From: Polaribacter sp. MED152
GTDB lineage: Bacteria; Bacteroidota; Bacteroidia; Flavobacteriales; Flavobacteriaceae
Length of the DNA: 64,000 bases
Direction: 5' to 3'
Assembly: GCF_000152945.2 (NCBI RefSeq)
Contig: NC_020830.1
Location: forward strand, 1,746,501-1,810,500
In this document: in pieces, positions 8,348-17,313 of the stretch
Position numbering within the stretch: the stretch's first letter is position 1
How the letters are laid out: every line of letters begins with the position of its first letter
Made by a program: the position numbers and the translations under genes
Notes under the pieces: generated by a model
Databases searched by the model: none
Told to the model about the DNA's origin: nothing
What the model saw: only the letters and a program-made list of their open reading frames with translations

Positions 8348-8394
8348 CAAAGGTAAAAAGAAAGTTGACACCAAATAGAATTTTTGATGTCAAC
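8348..8394 (-). promoter_or_regulatory. Candidate hflX promoter with overlapping inverted repeat
   Basis: Minus-strand TTTG (8375-8372), 16-base spacer and TACCTTTG (8355-8348). An inverted repeat GTTGACACC (8364-8372) / GATGTCAAC (8386-8394), 8 of 9 positions complementary with a 13-base loop, covers the upstream promoter element. It could be an operator or a structured element. Motif evidence only. Confidence 0.4.
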
Positions 8395-8496
8395 TAGTTT
8401 AACAAACTCAATTAACTAAATGAAACTAATATATATTCTTCTTTATCTCACTTTCTAGTATTTACATAATTATGCATTTACTTATTTAAAAACAAA

Positions 8497-8526
8497 AAGA
8501 GCCCCAACATTTGTTGGGGCTCTTTC
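8497..8526 (-). terminator. Strong Rho-independent terminator
   Basis: Perfect 10-11 bp stem GAGCCCCAACA / TGTTGGGGCTC with a tiny loop, flanked by A-run and T-run. It lies 23 bases beyond the stop of the small secreted-protein gene at 8549 and upstream of hflX. Confidence 0.9.
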
Positions 8527-8548
8527 AACTTAGGGGTATTACTTTAAT

Positions 8549-8893
8549 TTACTCTTTAACAAACTTAATTGGTAAAGTGTATGCTTTCAAGAATTTTACA
8601 TTCTTTATAGCAGTTCTCTTATAGTTTAACTTAGTTTTAATGTAATTTGCAATATTTTGCTTGTTTGTATTTACAGATAAAACTATAATTTCTCCTTTTC
8701 TGTTGATAAGGAATTTTACAGAAGTCTTCTCTTCACTATTGTCTAAAATGTTCTGATAGTCTCCTAATAAATTTTCTATTTTGTTTCTTAATTTGTTATT
8801 TACTTCTTCTTTAACTTTATCATCGTTATTATTTGCAAATGATGAAAATACAGTCATTAAAGAAATTACAAGTACAATAGATAGCTTTTTCAT
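8549..8893 (-). CDS. Small secreted protein with TonB-C-like pattern, function unknown
   Basis: With the start at 8893 this is a 114-residue exported protein. MKKLSIVLVISLMTVFSSFA is a clear signal peptide. An ATG 15 codons upstream (8938) would bury it behind a Lys-rich stretch, so I reject that start. The mature part, with VKFLINRKGEIIVLSVNT and a final LPIKFVKE, resembles the beta-strand/helix pattern of TonB C-terminal domains (predicted periplasmic), but it lacks the membrane anchor and proline-rich linker of a real TonB. Treat this as a fold hint only. It is a single-gene unit bounded downstream by a strong terminator. Confidence 0.65.
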   Translation of the reverse strand: MKKLSIVLVISLMTVFSSFANNNDDKVKEEVNNKLRNKIENLLGDYQNILDNSEEKTSVKFLINRKGEIIVLSVNTNKQNIANYIKTKLNYKRTAIKNVKFLKAYTLPIKFVKE

Positions 8894-9282
8894 TTTTAAT
8901 AAGGTTTTTTTGTTGGATTTTATTGTTTTAATTAACACTGTAAAAGTACTTTACCATTAAAAACTATATTGAAATTAAAGGTTATAAAAACATATAGTTT
9001 TGGTTAGTTTTGACCGATTTTAATTCTCTTAACATTTAGTATACATTGCTGATATTCTGTTAATAAGTACTAAAAAATAGTAGAATTATCAGTAAAAAAC
9101 CAAAGACTATTTCTAAAAACAAAACATTTATTAAAATCTGATAAAAAATATACAATTACTTAAATTAAACTAACATTAAGCCCTAAAAAATAGTATTGCT
9201 TTTTAATTCATTTTTTAACTGAGAAGTGTAATTTTTAATTCGATAAAAAGTAATTTTTAATTTGATGAATAGAAACAAAAAA

Positions 9283-9305
9283 AACCTCAAGACAAACTGA
9301 GGTTT
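9283..9305. terminator. Orphan terminator-like hairpin 1
   Basis: AAACCTCA / TGAGGTTT inverted repeat with A-run before and T-rich tail after. There is no coding gene immediately upstream on either strand. Confidence 0.5.
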
Positions 9306-9488
9306 TAATTAATTAATTCAAATATTTTACTTTTTGCTCTTATATGCTGTATTTAGTGGTGGTTGTATGGTTCTGCAAATTTAATTTGATTCTTTTTTAC
9401 AGACTAAATTTGAATGTTAACAAAACATATATTTTAGGTTAAATTATCAACTATTTTTTATAGCAGATTTTTATTTTATAAAACACAA

Positions 9489-9512
9489 AAAATCCTCAAA
9501 TAAATTGAGGAT
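9489..9512. terminator. Orphan terminator-like hairpin 2
   Basis: AAATCCTCAA / TTGAGGATTT inverted repeat. It shares the CCTCAA core with hairpin 1 and with the terminator at 5896, and has no adjacent gene to terminate. Confidence 0.5.
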
Positions 9513-9695
9513 TTCTCAGCTAAAGTAAATCTCGCGCTTTTATACTAATTCTATATTTAGCCTAATTCAAATTCTAATCGTTACAAATTTATATTTTTAT
9601 ATAAAGTAATTCGTTATTTGAAGGTTATGAAAACAAAACCAATAAGTTAGTTTCATGCCTTATAAATTGGTTATTTTTACCTTAAAGTAAATTTT

Positions 9696-10673
9696 ATGTT
9701 TCCATCTATACCAGCTATCAAACAAAAAAAAGATATTACAACTATTGCTTTTTACAATGTAGAAAACTTGTTTGACACAGTAGATAACCCAAATACTGCA
9801 GATGATGATTACACTCCATCTGGTAAAAAGAAATGGACCATAAATCGTTACAACATCAAAATCAAAAAATTGAGTTCAATTATAGCGCAATTGGGGCTCA
9901 ATAAATCAAAATACCCGCCTGCAATTGTAGGTTTGGTTGAAGTAGAAAATGCGAAAGTGGTATCAGATTTGGCAAATTCTTCTTATTTAAAAAAACACCA
10001 TTATGGTTTTGTGCATTATGATTCACCTGATGAAAGAGGTATTGATGTAGCCTTATTGTATAATAAAATTTCATTTGAATTAATAGCTTCTGAAACCTAC
10101 CCAGTTTTTTTAGAAGATGATGAAGGTGAAAGAGATTATACAAGAGATATTTTAAAAGTTAGTGGCCATTTACATGGAGAATTGGTGCATATTATTGTTA
10201 CACATTGGTCTTCTAGAAGAGAAGGTGTAGCAGAAACCGAACACAAACGTATTGCTGCTGCAGAAAAAATAAGAGAAATAACAGCTGGAATTCATGCCAA
10301 AGAAATGGGCCCTAAAATTATTATTATGGGCGATTTTAATGATGATCCAAAAAGTAAAAGTGTTAAGGAATATTTGGTAAAAGATGATTTTTATAATCCT
10401 ATGGAAAAAATTTTAAATCCTACTAGTAAAGGTTCTCTAACCTACAATGGAAGCTGGAATTTATTTGATCAAATTATATTCTCTAAAAACTTTTTGGTAG
10501 AAGAAAAAGACAAACTGTACTTTAAACATGCAGAAGTTTTTAATAAAAAATGGATGAAAATCTATAAAGGAAAATACAAAGGGAGCCCTTTTAGAACCTA
10601 TATTGGTCCTTGGTATAAAGGTGGCTTTTCAGATCATTTTCCTGTATATGCTTTTCTAAAAAAGAAATCTTAA
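9696..10673 (+). CDS. Endonuclease/exonuclease/phosphatase (EEP) family protein
   Basis: A 325-residue metal-dependent phosphoesterase-fold protein. Visible catalytic motifs: FYNVENLFD (Asn21, Glu23), VGLVEVEN, THWSSRRE, IIIMGDFNDDP (Asp213, Asn215) and FSDHFPVYA (Asp313, His314), which together match the DNase I-like active site. No signal peptide or lipobox is seen at the chosen ATG, so it appears cytoplasmic. The substrate (nucleic acid, phospholipid or phosphosugar) cannot be decided. Its stop overlaps the stop of the convergent small membrane-protein gene by 4 bases. Confidence 0.87.
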   Translation: MFPSIPAIKQKKDITTIAFYNVENLFDTVDNPNTADDDYTPSGKKKWTINRYNIKIKKLSSIIAQLGLNKSKYPPAIVGLVEVENAKVVSDLANSSYLKKHHYGFVHYDSPDERGIDVALLYNKISFELIASETYPVFLEDDEGERDYTRDILKVSGHLHGELVHIIVTHWSSRREGVAETEHKRIAAAEKIREITAGIHAKEMGPKIIIMGDFNDDPKSKSVKEYLVKDDFYNPMEKILNPTSKGSLTYNGSWNLFDQIIFSKNFLVEEKDKLYFKHAEVFNKKWMKIYKGKYKGSPFRTYIGPWYKGGFSDHFPVYAFLKKKS

Positions 10674-10909
10674 TTTTTATCTCTATTTTTAAAAGCAGCC
10701 ATTAATTTCTCGTCTGTAAGTATGTATTTTTTATACTTACCATCTCTATATCTGTAGTAGATAAAAATTGGCATAAATATAAAAGACAAGTAAAACACGC
10801 CTAAACCCATTACAATTTCTGCTTTTTCGTGTTCTGTATTTAGTAAAAATGCTCCAACAGACATCCAAACTATAAATATCACAAAAAGAATTTTTAATAA
10901 TAACTTCAT
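10670..10909 (-). CDS. Small two-segment membrane protein, function unknown
   Basis: A 79-residue protein with two hydrophobic segments (about residues 2-22 and 32-53, KAEIVMGLGVFYLSFIFMPIFIYY) and a charged tail YRYRDGKYKKYILTDEKL. I do not recognise the family. A minus-strand TAATTTTG box (10921-10914) lies just 5 bases before the start, so it may be transcribed as a nearly leaderless mRNA. It overlaps the 3' end of the convergent EEP gene. Confidence 0.6.
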   Translation of the reverse strand: MKLLLKILFVIFIVWMSVGAFLLNTEHEKAEIVMGLGVFYLSFIFMPIFIYYRYRDGKYKKYILTDEKLMAAFKNRDKN

Positions 10910-10956
10910 ACTGCAAAATTACAAAAGTTCTATCTTTAAAACTTAATATAGTTTAA

Positions 10957-11943
10957 ATGAAATACAATTTATTATTTTTGATTTGTTTGTTGCTAACTGG
11001 CTGCAACCAAATCCAAAAGAAAAAAAAATTGAGCAATAAAGTTGTTATAGCACATAGAGGTGCTTCTGGCTATTTACCTGAACATACCTTAGAAGCAAAA
11101 GCAATGGCTTATGCAATGCAGGTAGATTTTATAGAACAAGATTTGGTTCTAAGTAAAGATGATGTGCCCATTGTAATACATGATATTTATTTAGATTATG
11201 TTACAAACGTAGCCAACAAATTTCCTGATAGAAAAAGAGAAGATAATCGGTTTTATGTGATAGATTTTACATACGATGAATTAAAGTCTTTACAAGTTAC
11301 AGAACGTTTTGACCCGAAAACTGGTGAGCAGTTCTACCCAAACAGATTTCCAAAATGGAAAGCCAACTTTAAACTACATTCTTTACAAGAAGAAATTGAA
11401 TTGATACAAGGTTTAAATGCTTCTACAGGAAATAATATTGGAATTTACCCAGAAATTAAAGAACCAAAATTTCATCAAAAAGAAGGCAAAAATCTAACTA
11501 CAACTGTATTAAATATTTTAGCTGATTATGGTTACAAAACAAAGAATGATAATTGCATTTTGCAATGTTTTGATGCAGAAGAATTAGAACGAATTCGAGT
11601 AGATTTAAAATCGGAATTATTTTTAGTTCAGCTTATAGAACACCCTGAAGAAGCAAAACAGTTAGCACATTTTGCAACCTATGCAGATGGAGTTGGGCCT
11701 TGGTACAAACAAATATTATCAGAAAAAGTAAACAACAGCTTTCAATTTACAAACTTGGTAAAAGAAGCTCACGAGTTAGGGTTAAAAGTGCATCCATATA
11801 CATTTAGAGCAGATGCTTTAGCCGAGTTTTCATCTTTTGATGAAATGCTAAAAACCCTTTTAATAGATGCTAATGTAGATGGTGCTTTTACAGATTTTCC
11901 TGATAAAGTTATTGATTTTCTTAAAAAAGAAAATGAGCGTTAA
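10957..11943 (+). CDS. glpQ: Glycerophosphodiester phosphodiesterase lipoprotein (GlpQ-like)
   Basis: Hydrolyses glycerophosphodiesters to glycerol-3-phosphate and an alcohol, probably in the periplasm or at the outer membrane. Lipobox LLTGC puts the lipidated cysteine at residue 16. The GDPD active site is visible: AHRGASGYLPEHT with His33 and Arg34, DFIEQDLVLSKDDVPIVIHD with Glu60, Asp62 and His75, and downstream YPEIKEP. The insertion after His75 (YLDYVTNVANKFPD) matches periplasmic GlpQ-type enzymes rather than short cytoplasmic UgpQ. Length 328 is normal. There is no adjacent glpT, so it probably acts in phospholipid or phosphate scavenging on its own. Confidence 0.9.
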   Translation: MKYNLLFLICLLLTGCNQIQKKKKLSNKVVIAHRGASGYLPEHTLEAKAMAYAMQVDFIEQDLVLSKDDVPIVIHDIYLDYVTNVANKFPDRKREDNRFYVIDFTYDELKSLQVTERFDPKTGEQFYPNRFPKWKANFKLHSLQEEIELIQGLNASTGNNIGIYPEIKEPKFHQKEGKNLTTTVLNILADYGYKTKNDNCILQCFDAEELERIRVDLKSELFLVQLIEHPEEAKQLAHFATYADGVGPWYKQILSEKVNNSFQFTNLVKEAHELGLKVHPYTFRADALAEFSSFDEMLKTLLIDANVDGAFTDFPDKVIDFLKKENER

Positions 11944-11998
11944 CAATTGCAACTTTTATGAATTTCATTTTGTATTTTTATTATAAATATGCTCTAAA

Positions 11999-12532
11999 AT
12001 GGATTTAGAAAATTACAGAATACAACACACCAACAACACTCTAGAGGTTTATGATAAAAACATCTTAAAATTTTCTTCTGCCTGGTATTCTGGTTTTGGT
12101 AAATTTCATACAGATGTTTTTAACGCCAATCAGCAAACAATATATGTTGTAACCAAACAATTTCAATTTTGGAAATGGAGAATGGTATATCAGATTAAAA
12201 AAAACGATACTGTTTTATCAGAATTAATTTCTAAAAATAATAAGAAAACAATTTTTGCAATAGATGTAAACGAAATTACCTATCAAATTAAAATTCACTT
12301 TCAAGATAGGTTGTCTATTTTTAAAAACGGAATTAAAATTGCTGAGTTTAATGAAGCTTGTACCAAAGAAGATTTTGCAGGTAAAGTAAAATTACTAATG
12401 CTTGATAAAAATGATTTAGAAATAGCTTTTTTACTTTATTCTTGCTTAAAAATCGGCGAGCAAAACAGGTCTAGTAAATCTATTATTGCTAGTCAAAAGC
12501 AACTAGAGCCTAATGAAGATCCTTGGAGTTAA
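11999..12532 (+). CDS. Conserved hypothetical protein, possibly Tubby/LURP-like beta fold
   Basis: A 177-residue protein without signal peptide or membrane segment. It is rich in aromatic beta-strand patterns (LKFSSAWYSGFGKFHTDVF, FQFWKWRMVYQIKK) and ends in the acidic tail QLEPNEDPWS. The strand pattern recalls Tubby-C/LURP-one-like domains, but no diagnostic motif is visible, so I assign no function. It follows the GDPD gene by 55 bases on the same strand and is convergent with the ClC gene (1 base between stops). Confidence 0.6.
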   Translation: MDLENYRIQHTNNTLEVYDKNILKFSSAWYSGFGKFHTDVFNANQQTIYVVTKQFQFWKWRMVYQIKKNDTVLSELISKNNKKTIFAIDVNEITYQIKIHFQDRLSIFKNGIKIAEFNEACTKEDFAGKVKLLMLDKNDLEIAFLLYSCLKIGEQNRSSKSIIASQKQLEPNEDPWS

Positions 12533-12533
12533 A

Positions 12534-14309
12534 TTAACTTGTTACTTCTATCAGCTTATTTCTATACGCAGTTAGTAATTTAGATTTAGATATAAAACCT
12601 ACGTATTTATCGCCTTGAACTACAGGTAAATTCCAAGCATCACTAGTTTTAAATTTCTTCATAATTTCTGTCACAGAATCTTCATAGAAAATAATTTCTG
12701 GTGCAGCTTTCATTAAAGTTTCTACTGTAACATTATTATACATTTCTGTATCAAACATAAATGGTCTTATATCATCTAATAATACAATTCCTAAAAAAAC
12801 TTTATCTGCATTGGTTACAGGAAAAATGTTTCTAGTAGATTTTGCTACTGCAGATTTAAGCATATCTCCTAACAACATTTCTGGATGAATGGTTTTAAAG
12901 TTATCTTCAATTAATCGATCAATCTTCATCATCATCATTACATTCTTATCCTTATTATGTGTAATCAATTCACCTCTTTTAGCCAATTCTGTAGTGTAAA
13001 TAGAGTTCGCTATAAAGTATTTGGTAAACGCAAAACTAATGGCTGCAACTAACATTAAAGGCACAAACAAATCATAGCCTCCAGTTATTTCTGCAATTAA
13101 AAAAATAGCGGTTAAAGGTGCATGCAAAACTCCAGCCATTAAACCAGTCATGCCAATTAAGGTAAAATTAGATTCGGATACATTGCCACCTAAAGCATTT
13201 ATAATTTTTGCAAATACATTGCCTAAAGAAGCTCCCATAAATAAAGTCGGAATAAAAATACCTCCAACTCCACCAGCTGCAAATGTGGTTGTCATTGCAA
13301 TGGCTTTAAACAATGCTATTAGAATTAGAAATGCAATAACAATCCAAATATTTGTTAAATCTACTTTATAAGGTAATGTTGCTAGGGCATCTGCTGTATT
13401 TCCATTCAATAAATTATTAATTAAACCATATCCTTCACCATATAATGGTGGTATAAAGTAGAGCATAATTCCAATGGCTATTCCACCAAGAATTAACCTG
13501 TGAATTGGTTTCTTAAAATGATTAAAAAACTTGGTAATTCTAAAATAGATTTTAGAAAAATATACAGAAGCAACTCCTGTACCTAAACCTAAAATAATAT
13601 AGTAGAGAACATCTTTAATCTCAAATGCATCAATAAGCTGAAAACCAAAAAGCGCGTCTTTTTCAAAGAAAAAATAAGAGGTAATTACTGCAGAAACAGA
13701 AGCCAATAATAAAGGTACCAGAGATGCAAAAGCCAAATCTAAACTAAATATTTCTACAGCAAAAACAATTGCTGCAACTGGTGCTTTAAACATAGAAGAC
13801 ATTGCACCAGCTGTTGCACAACCAATGAGTAACATTCTTGTTTTTGCACTCATGTGAAATAACTGAGCAACATAAGAACCTAAGGCAGCACCTGTACTCA
13901 CTGCTGGGCCTTGCAAACCTGCAGAACCACCAAAACCAACTGTAATTGGAGCAGTAATTAAAGAAGCATACATCTTGTATTTATCTATAATTCCGTTTTT
14001 TTTAGAAACTGCATGCAATGTTGTTGGTATACCATGCCCAATTTCTTTTTTTATGATTTTCCTTTTGATGTAATACACCAAAATCAAACCAATAATTGGA
14101 AAAATAAAGTACAAAGAATAATGAAAATCTTTAATGAACTTACCCTCTAATAAATTCTCAAAAAAAAAGGTTAGGTTCTTTAATACAGCAGTACCTAAAC
14201 CTGCCAATAAACCAACTAAAACACTAAGAACATAAATAAATTGTCTTTCAGAAATAAACTGATACCTCCAAAGTAAAATTTGTTTTAGATATTTATTTTT
14301 AGTGGGCAT
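12534..14309 (-). CDS. ClC-family chloride channel/transporter with C-terminal CBS pair
   Basis: An inner-membrane protein of 591 residues: ClC domain with about ten hydrophobic helices (20-440) and a cytoplasmic CBS pair (about 455-590). Selectivity-filter regions are recognisable: GHGIP (91-95, where ClC-ec1 has GSGIP), GSAGLQGPAV (128-137) and GGVGGIFIPTLFMG. The Arg-Glu of the GREGP motif is replaced by Leu-Gln, so the external gating glutamate position is Gln133 (codon CAA, read on the minus strand at 13911-13913). In other ClC proteins Glu-to-Gln at this site abolishes proton coupling, so a passive channel is plausible. It follows the DUF6503 gene by 10 bases and is probably co-transcribed. 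Confidence 0.9.
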   Translation of the reverse strand: MPTKNKYLKQILLWRYQFISERQFIYVLSVLVGLLAGLGTAVLKNLTFFFENLLEGKFIKDFHYSLYFIFPIIGLILVYYIKRKIIKKEIGHGIPTTLHAVSKKNGIIDKYKMYASLITAPITVGFGGSAGLQGPAVSTGAALGSYVAQLFHMSAKTRMLLIGCATAGAMSSMFKAPVAAIVFAVEIFSLDLAFASLVPLLLASVSAVITSYFFFEKDALFGFQLIDAFEIKDVLYYIILGLGTGVASVYFSKIYFRITKFFNHFKKPIHRLILGGIAIGIMLYFIPPLYGEGYGLINNLLNGNTADALATLPYKVDLTNIWIVIAFLILIALFKAIAMTTTFAAGGVGGIFIPTLFMGASLGNVFAKIINALGGNVSESNFTLIGMTGLMAGVLHAPLTAIFLIAEITGGYDLFVPLMLVAAISFAFTKYFIANSIYTTELAKRGELITHNKDKNVMMMMKIDRLIEDNFKTIHPEMLLGDMLKSAVAKSTRNIFPVTNADKVFLGIVLLDDIRPFMFDTEMYNNVTVETLMKAAPEIIFYEDSVTEIMKKFKTSDAWNLPVVQGDKYVGFISKSKLLTAYRNKLIEVTS

Positions 14310-14319
14310 TAAAAATGAA

Positions 14320-15027
14320 CTATTTGGTTTTAGATAGAATATCTGTACCTAGATAATTATTGTCTTTATTATAATACCAAGCTCTTACTTTTGGCATTTT
14401 AATAGCATTAATGGTTTCTATACCAGATAACAAAATATATTCTCCACTATCTTTAGTATCCTTAAAAAACTGATATACTTCCATAGCAAACGTTTCTGGA
14501 TTAAAATAAAAATACCAAGTGTCTTTACCCACTTCTTTATTATAAGTAACTTTTAATACCAAGTAATCTTTTCCTTTAAACTGACGTTTTTCTACTTTTT
14601 GATGTATGATTGTTCCATCATCTTTTAACTTCATAGGTAAGCCATATAAATAGGTATAATAATTTTTATACAACTCAGCTCGTTCACAATTTAAACTATA
14701 CTTCTTCTTTAGGTCTGCAGATAAATCTTGTTTCCCATTTAAACTAAAACTACAATTCTCTTTATCAACTATAAACTCTGTAATAATTGTATCTCTTTTA
14801 GCAAGTACAGAAAAATACTGATTGGGCAAATCTATATTTATTTTACTTTTTCGATCTGCATTTTTAGGAGTTTCCATGGTTACAAACAATTCTCCTTTAA
14901 AAGTATTCCAATTTCCATTTGGATCATGAAACTGAATTGCTTTTTCCAATAATTCATCTCCTGTCATAGTTTGCGAAAACCCAGATACAGCAATGAATAA
15001 TAGTAAAAGTGTGGTTAATTTTTTCAT
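14320..15027 (-). CDS. DUF6503 family exported protein
   Basis: A 235-residue protein with signal peptide MKKLTTLLLLFIAVSGFSQ. The mature part is beta-rich (FKGELFVTMETPKNADRKSK, DTWYFYFNPETFAMEVYQFF) and resembles DUF6503, a group of envelope proteins with a LolA/LppX-like half-barrel pattern. Predicted location is the periplasm. It lies between the aspS terminator and the ClC gene and is probably the first gene of a two-gene transcript. Its function is not known; the LolA-like fold is an inference from strand pattern only. Confidence 0.7.
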   Translation of the reverse strand: MKKLTTLLLLFIAVSGFSQTMTGDELLEKAIQFHDPNGNWNTFKGELFVTMETPKNADRKSKINIDLPNQYFSVLAKRDTIITEFIVDKENCSFSLNGKQDLSADLKKKYSLNCERAELYKNYYTYLYGLPMKLKDDGTIIHQKVEKRQFKGKDYLVLKVTYNKEVGKDTWYFYFNPETFAMEVYQFFKDTKDSGEYILLSGIETINAIKMPKVRAWYYNKDNNYLGTDILSKTK

Positions 15028-15045
15028 ATTTTAAATGTAATAAAA

Positions 15046-15066
15046 AATCCTGCAAAAGCAGGATTT
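15046..15066 (-). terminator. Rho-independent terminator after aspS
   Basis: ATCCTGC / GCAGGAT stem with an AAAA loop and T-run on the minus strand, directly after the aspS stop at 15071. Confidence 0.85.
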
Positions 15067-15070
15067 TAAT

Positions 15071-16825
15071 TTATTCTTGAATATCGAGTTTTAAACTCAA
15101 TTCTTGCAGTTGCTCATCATCTATAAAGGCAGGTGCATCTATCATTACATCTCTACCAGAATTGTTTTTTGGGAAAGCTATAAAATCTCGAATGGTTTCT
15201 TGGCCTCCTAAAATGGCAACCAATCTATCTAAACCAAAAGCCAAACCTCCATGAGGTGGTGCTCCATACTCAAAAGCATCCATTAAGAAACCAAATTGTG
15301 CTTTCGCTTCTTCTTCAGAAAACCCTAAGTGTTTTAGCATGGTTGCTTGTGTGGCTTTATCATGTATTCTAATAGAACCTCCACCAATTTCATTTCCATT
15401 CAACACTAAATCATAAGCATTTGCTTTCACTTCTCCTGGTTTAGAATCTAACAATTCTAATTGACCTGGTTTTGGTGAGGTAAAAGGGTGATGCATTGCA
15501 TGGTAATGACCTGTTTCTTCATCTAACTCTAATAAAGGGAAATCAATTACCCAAAGAGGAGCAAATACTTTAGGATCTCTCAACCCTAAACGTTCTGCTA
15601 ATTCCATACGTAAAGCAGACATTTGTGCTCTTACTTTATTGGTTTCACCAGATAAAACACAAACTAAATCTCCAGGTTTTGCACCTGTAACTTCAACCCA
15701 TTTTGCTAAATCTTCTTGATTGTAAAATTTATCTACAGAAGACTTAAATGAACCATCTTCGTTAACTCTACAATAAATCATTCCAAGAGCACCAACTTGA
15801 GGTCTTTTTACCCACTTTATAATGTTGTCTATTTCTTTTCTTGTGTAAGCATTCCCTCCAGGTACAGCAATACCAATTACTAATTCAGCATCATTAAAAA
15901 CCTTAAAATCTTTATGTTGCGTAACTGCATTTAACTCGCCAAATTCCATTCCAAAACGAATGTCTGGCTTGTCATTACCATACAAACGCATGGCATCATC
16001 AAACAACATTCTTGGAAACTTATCTACTTCAACTCCATTAATTTCTTTTAATAAATGACGTGTTAATCCTTCGAAAATATTTAGAATATCTTCTTGCTCT
16101 ACAAAAGCCATTTCACAGTCTATTTGGGTAAATTCTGGCTGTCTGTCTGCACGCAAATCTTCGTCTCTAAAACATTTTACAATCTGAAAATATTTATCCA
16201 TTCCACCAACCATCAACAATTGTTTAAAGGTTTGAGGCGATTGTGGTAAAGCATAAAATTGACCTTCGTTCATTCTAGAAGGTACCACAAAATCTCTTGC
16301 GCCTTCTGGAGTAGATTTAATTAAATACGGAGTTTCTACTTCTATAAATTCTTGATCAGACAAGTATTTACGAACTTCCATAGTTACTTTATGACGAAAA
16401 ATTAAGCTGTCTTTAACAGGGTTTCTTCTAATATCTAAGTATCTATATTTCATTCTTATGTCCTCTCCTCCATCAGTTTTATCTTCAATTGTAAAAGGTG
16501 GTAGTTTAGCTTCGTTTAAAATTTCTAGTTCAGTAACCAAAACCTCAACTTCACCAGTAGCTAACCTATCATTTTTAGATTCTCTTTCAATAACAGTACC
16601 TTTCACTTGAATTACAAATTCTCTACCCAAAGACTTTGCTTTTTCTATAATGTCTTTAGATGTACGTTCCTCATCAAAAATTAACTGTGTAATTCCATAT
16701 CTATCTCGCAAATCTACCCAAACCATAAAACCTTTGTCTCTAGATTTTTGAACCCAACCTGCTAGTGTAACTTCTGTGTTAATGTGTGATGCTCTTAAGG
16801 CACCACAAGAATGACTTCTGTACAT
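15071..16825 (-). CDS. aspS: Aspartyl-tRNA synthetase
   Basis: Charges tRNA-Asp with aspartate. The 584-residue bacterial-type protein has an N-terminal OB anticodon-binding domain (about 1-110, [23 protein letters not shown]), the class II core with motif 2 [19 protein letters not shown] near residue 220, a GAD insertion domain (about 290-420), and motif 3 [13 protein letters not shown] near 535. Length and order are standard, with no truncation. It reads alone on the minus strand and ends in its own terminator. Confidence 0.97.
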   Translation of the reverse strand: MYRSHSCGALRASHINTEVTLAGWVQKSRDKGFMVWVDLRDRYGITQLIFDEERTSKDIIEKAKSLGREFVIQVKGTVIERESKNDRLATGEVEVLVTELEILNEAKLPPFTIEDKTDGGEDIRMKYRYLDIRRNPVKDSLIFRHKVTMEVRKYLSDQEFIEVETPYLIKSTPEGARDFVVPSRMNEGQFYALPQSPQTFKQLLMVGGMDKYFQIVKCFRDEDLRADRQPEFTQIDCEMAFVEQEDILNIFEGLTRHLLKEINGVEVDKFPRMLFDDAMRLYGNDKPDIRFGMEFGELNAVTQHKDFKVFNDAELVIGIAVPGGNAYTRKEIDNIIKWVKRPQVGALGMIYCRVNEDGSFKSSVDKFYNQEDLAKWVEVTGAKPGDLVCVLSGETNKVRAQMSALRMELAERLGLRDPKVFAPLWVIDFPLLELDEETGHYHAMHHPFTSPKPGQLELLDSKPGEVKANAYDLVLNGNEIGGGSIRIHDKATQATMLKHLGFSEEEAKAQFGFLMDAFEYGAPPHGGLAFGLDRLVAILGGQETIRDFIAFPKNNSGRDVMIDAPAFIDDEQLQELSLKLDIQE

Positions 16826-16935
16826 TTCTTATTGAAAATTTTCTTTCGCCAAAAGCGAATATCCTTAAATTATCTTCTCAAATTTATTTCGAGATCTGAC
16901 TGCAAAATTACACATTTTATCCATTAAAATCTTTG

Positions 16936-16943
16936 TAAATTTG
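16936..16943 (+). promoter_or_regulatory. Candidate -7 box (TAAATTTG) of the cupin-rsmI-HopJ run
   Basis: Exact TAnnTTTG match 6 bases before the ATG at 16949. If used, the mRNA would be almost leaderless, so another upstream box may be the real one. Confidence 0.35.
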
Positions 16944-16948
16944 TTTTT

Positions 16949-17308
16949 ATGAGCGTAGTTAATATTCAAAAAAAATTTGGCCTTTTTAAAGATTTATGGT
17001 CTCCAAAAAAAATAGGAGAATTAAATGGTCAGCAAATTTTGTTAGCCAAAATTAAAGGTGAATTTGTTTTTCATAATCATGAAAATGAAGATGAACTTTT
17101 TTTGGTACAAAAAGGAGTTTTAGAAATGCATTTACGAGATGAAATCATCACTATAAACGAAGGTGAATTTTATATTGTGCCTAAAGGTGTAGATCATAAA
17201 CCTGTTGCCAAAGAAGAGGTTCATATTTTATTATTTGAGCCACTATCTACAAAACATACAGGAGATGTTGTTGCAGATATTACTGTAGAAACTTACGAAT
17301 CTATCTAA
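16949..17308 (+). CDS. Cupin domain protein
   Basis: A small single-domain cupin of 119 residues. The metal-binding motif 1 is visible as FHNHENEDELFLVQKG (two His and a Glu) and motif 2 as FYIVPKGVDHKPVA (one His). Cupins of this size include metal-dependent isomerases, dioxygenases and sensors; the substrate is not readable. The rsmI start is 5 bases downstream of its stop, so the genes are very likely co-transcribed, though this says little about function. Confidence 0.85.
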   Translation: MSVVNIQKKFGLFKDLWSPKKIGELNGQQILLAKIKGEFVFHNHENEDELFLVQKGVLEMHLRDEIITINEGEFYIVPKGVDHKPVAKEEVHILLFEPLSTKHTGDVVADITVETYESI

Positions 17309-17313
17309 CAATT

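Larger units (their letters stand above)
8894..9695. other. About 800-base AT-rich intergenic region without a supported gene
   Basis: No reading frame with convincing coding character was found on either strand. It contains two terminator-like hairpins (near 9283-9305 and 9489-9512) that follow no visible gene. The stretch between them (9308-9486) could encode a small RNA or be the relic of a decayed gene; I cannot tell which. Confidence 0.6.

Noticed and set aside
8549..8893. A true TonB protein
   Set aside because: No membrane anchor or proline-rich linker; only the C-terminal strand pattern is similar.
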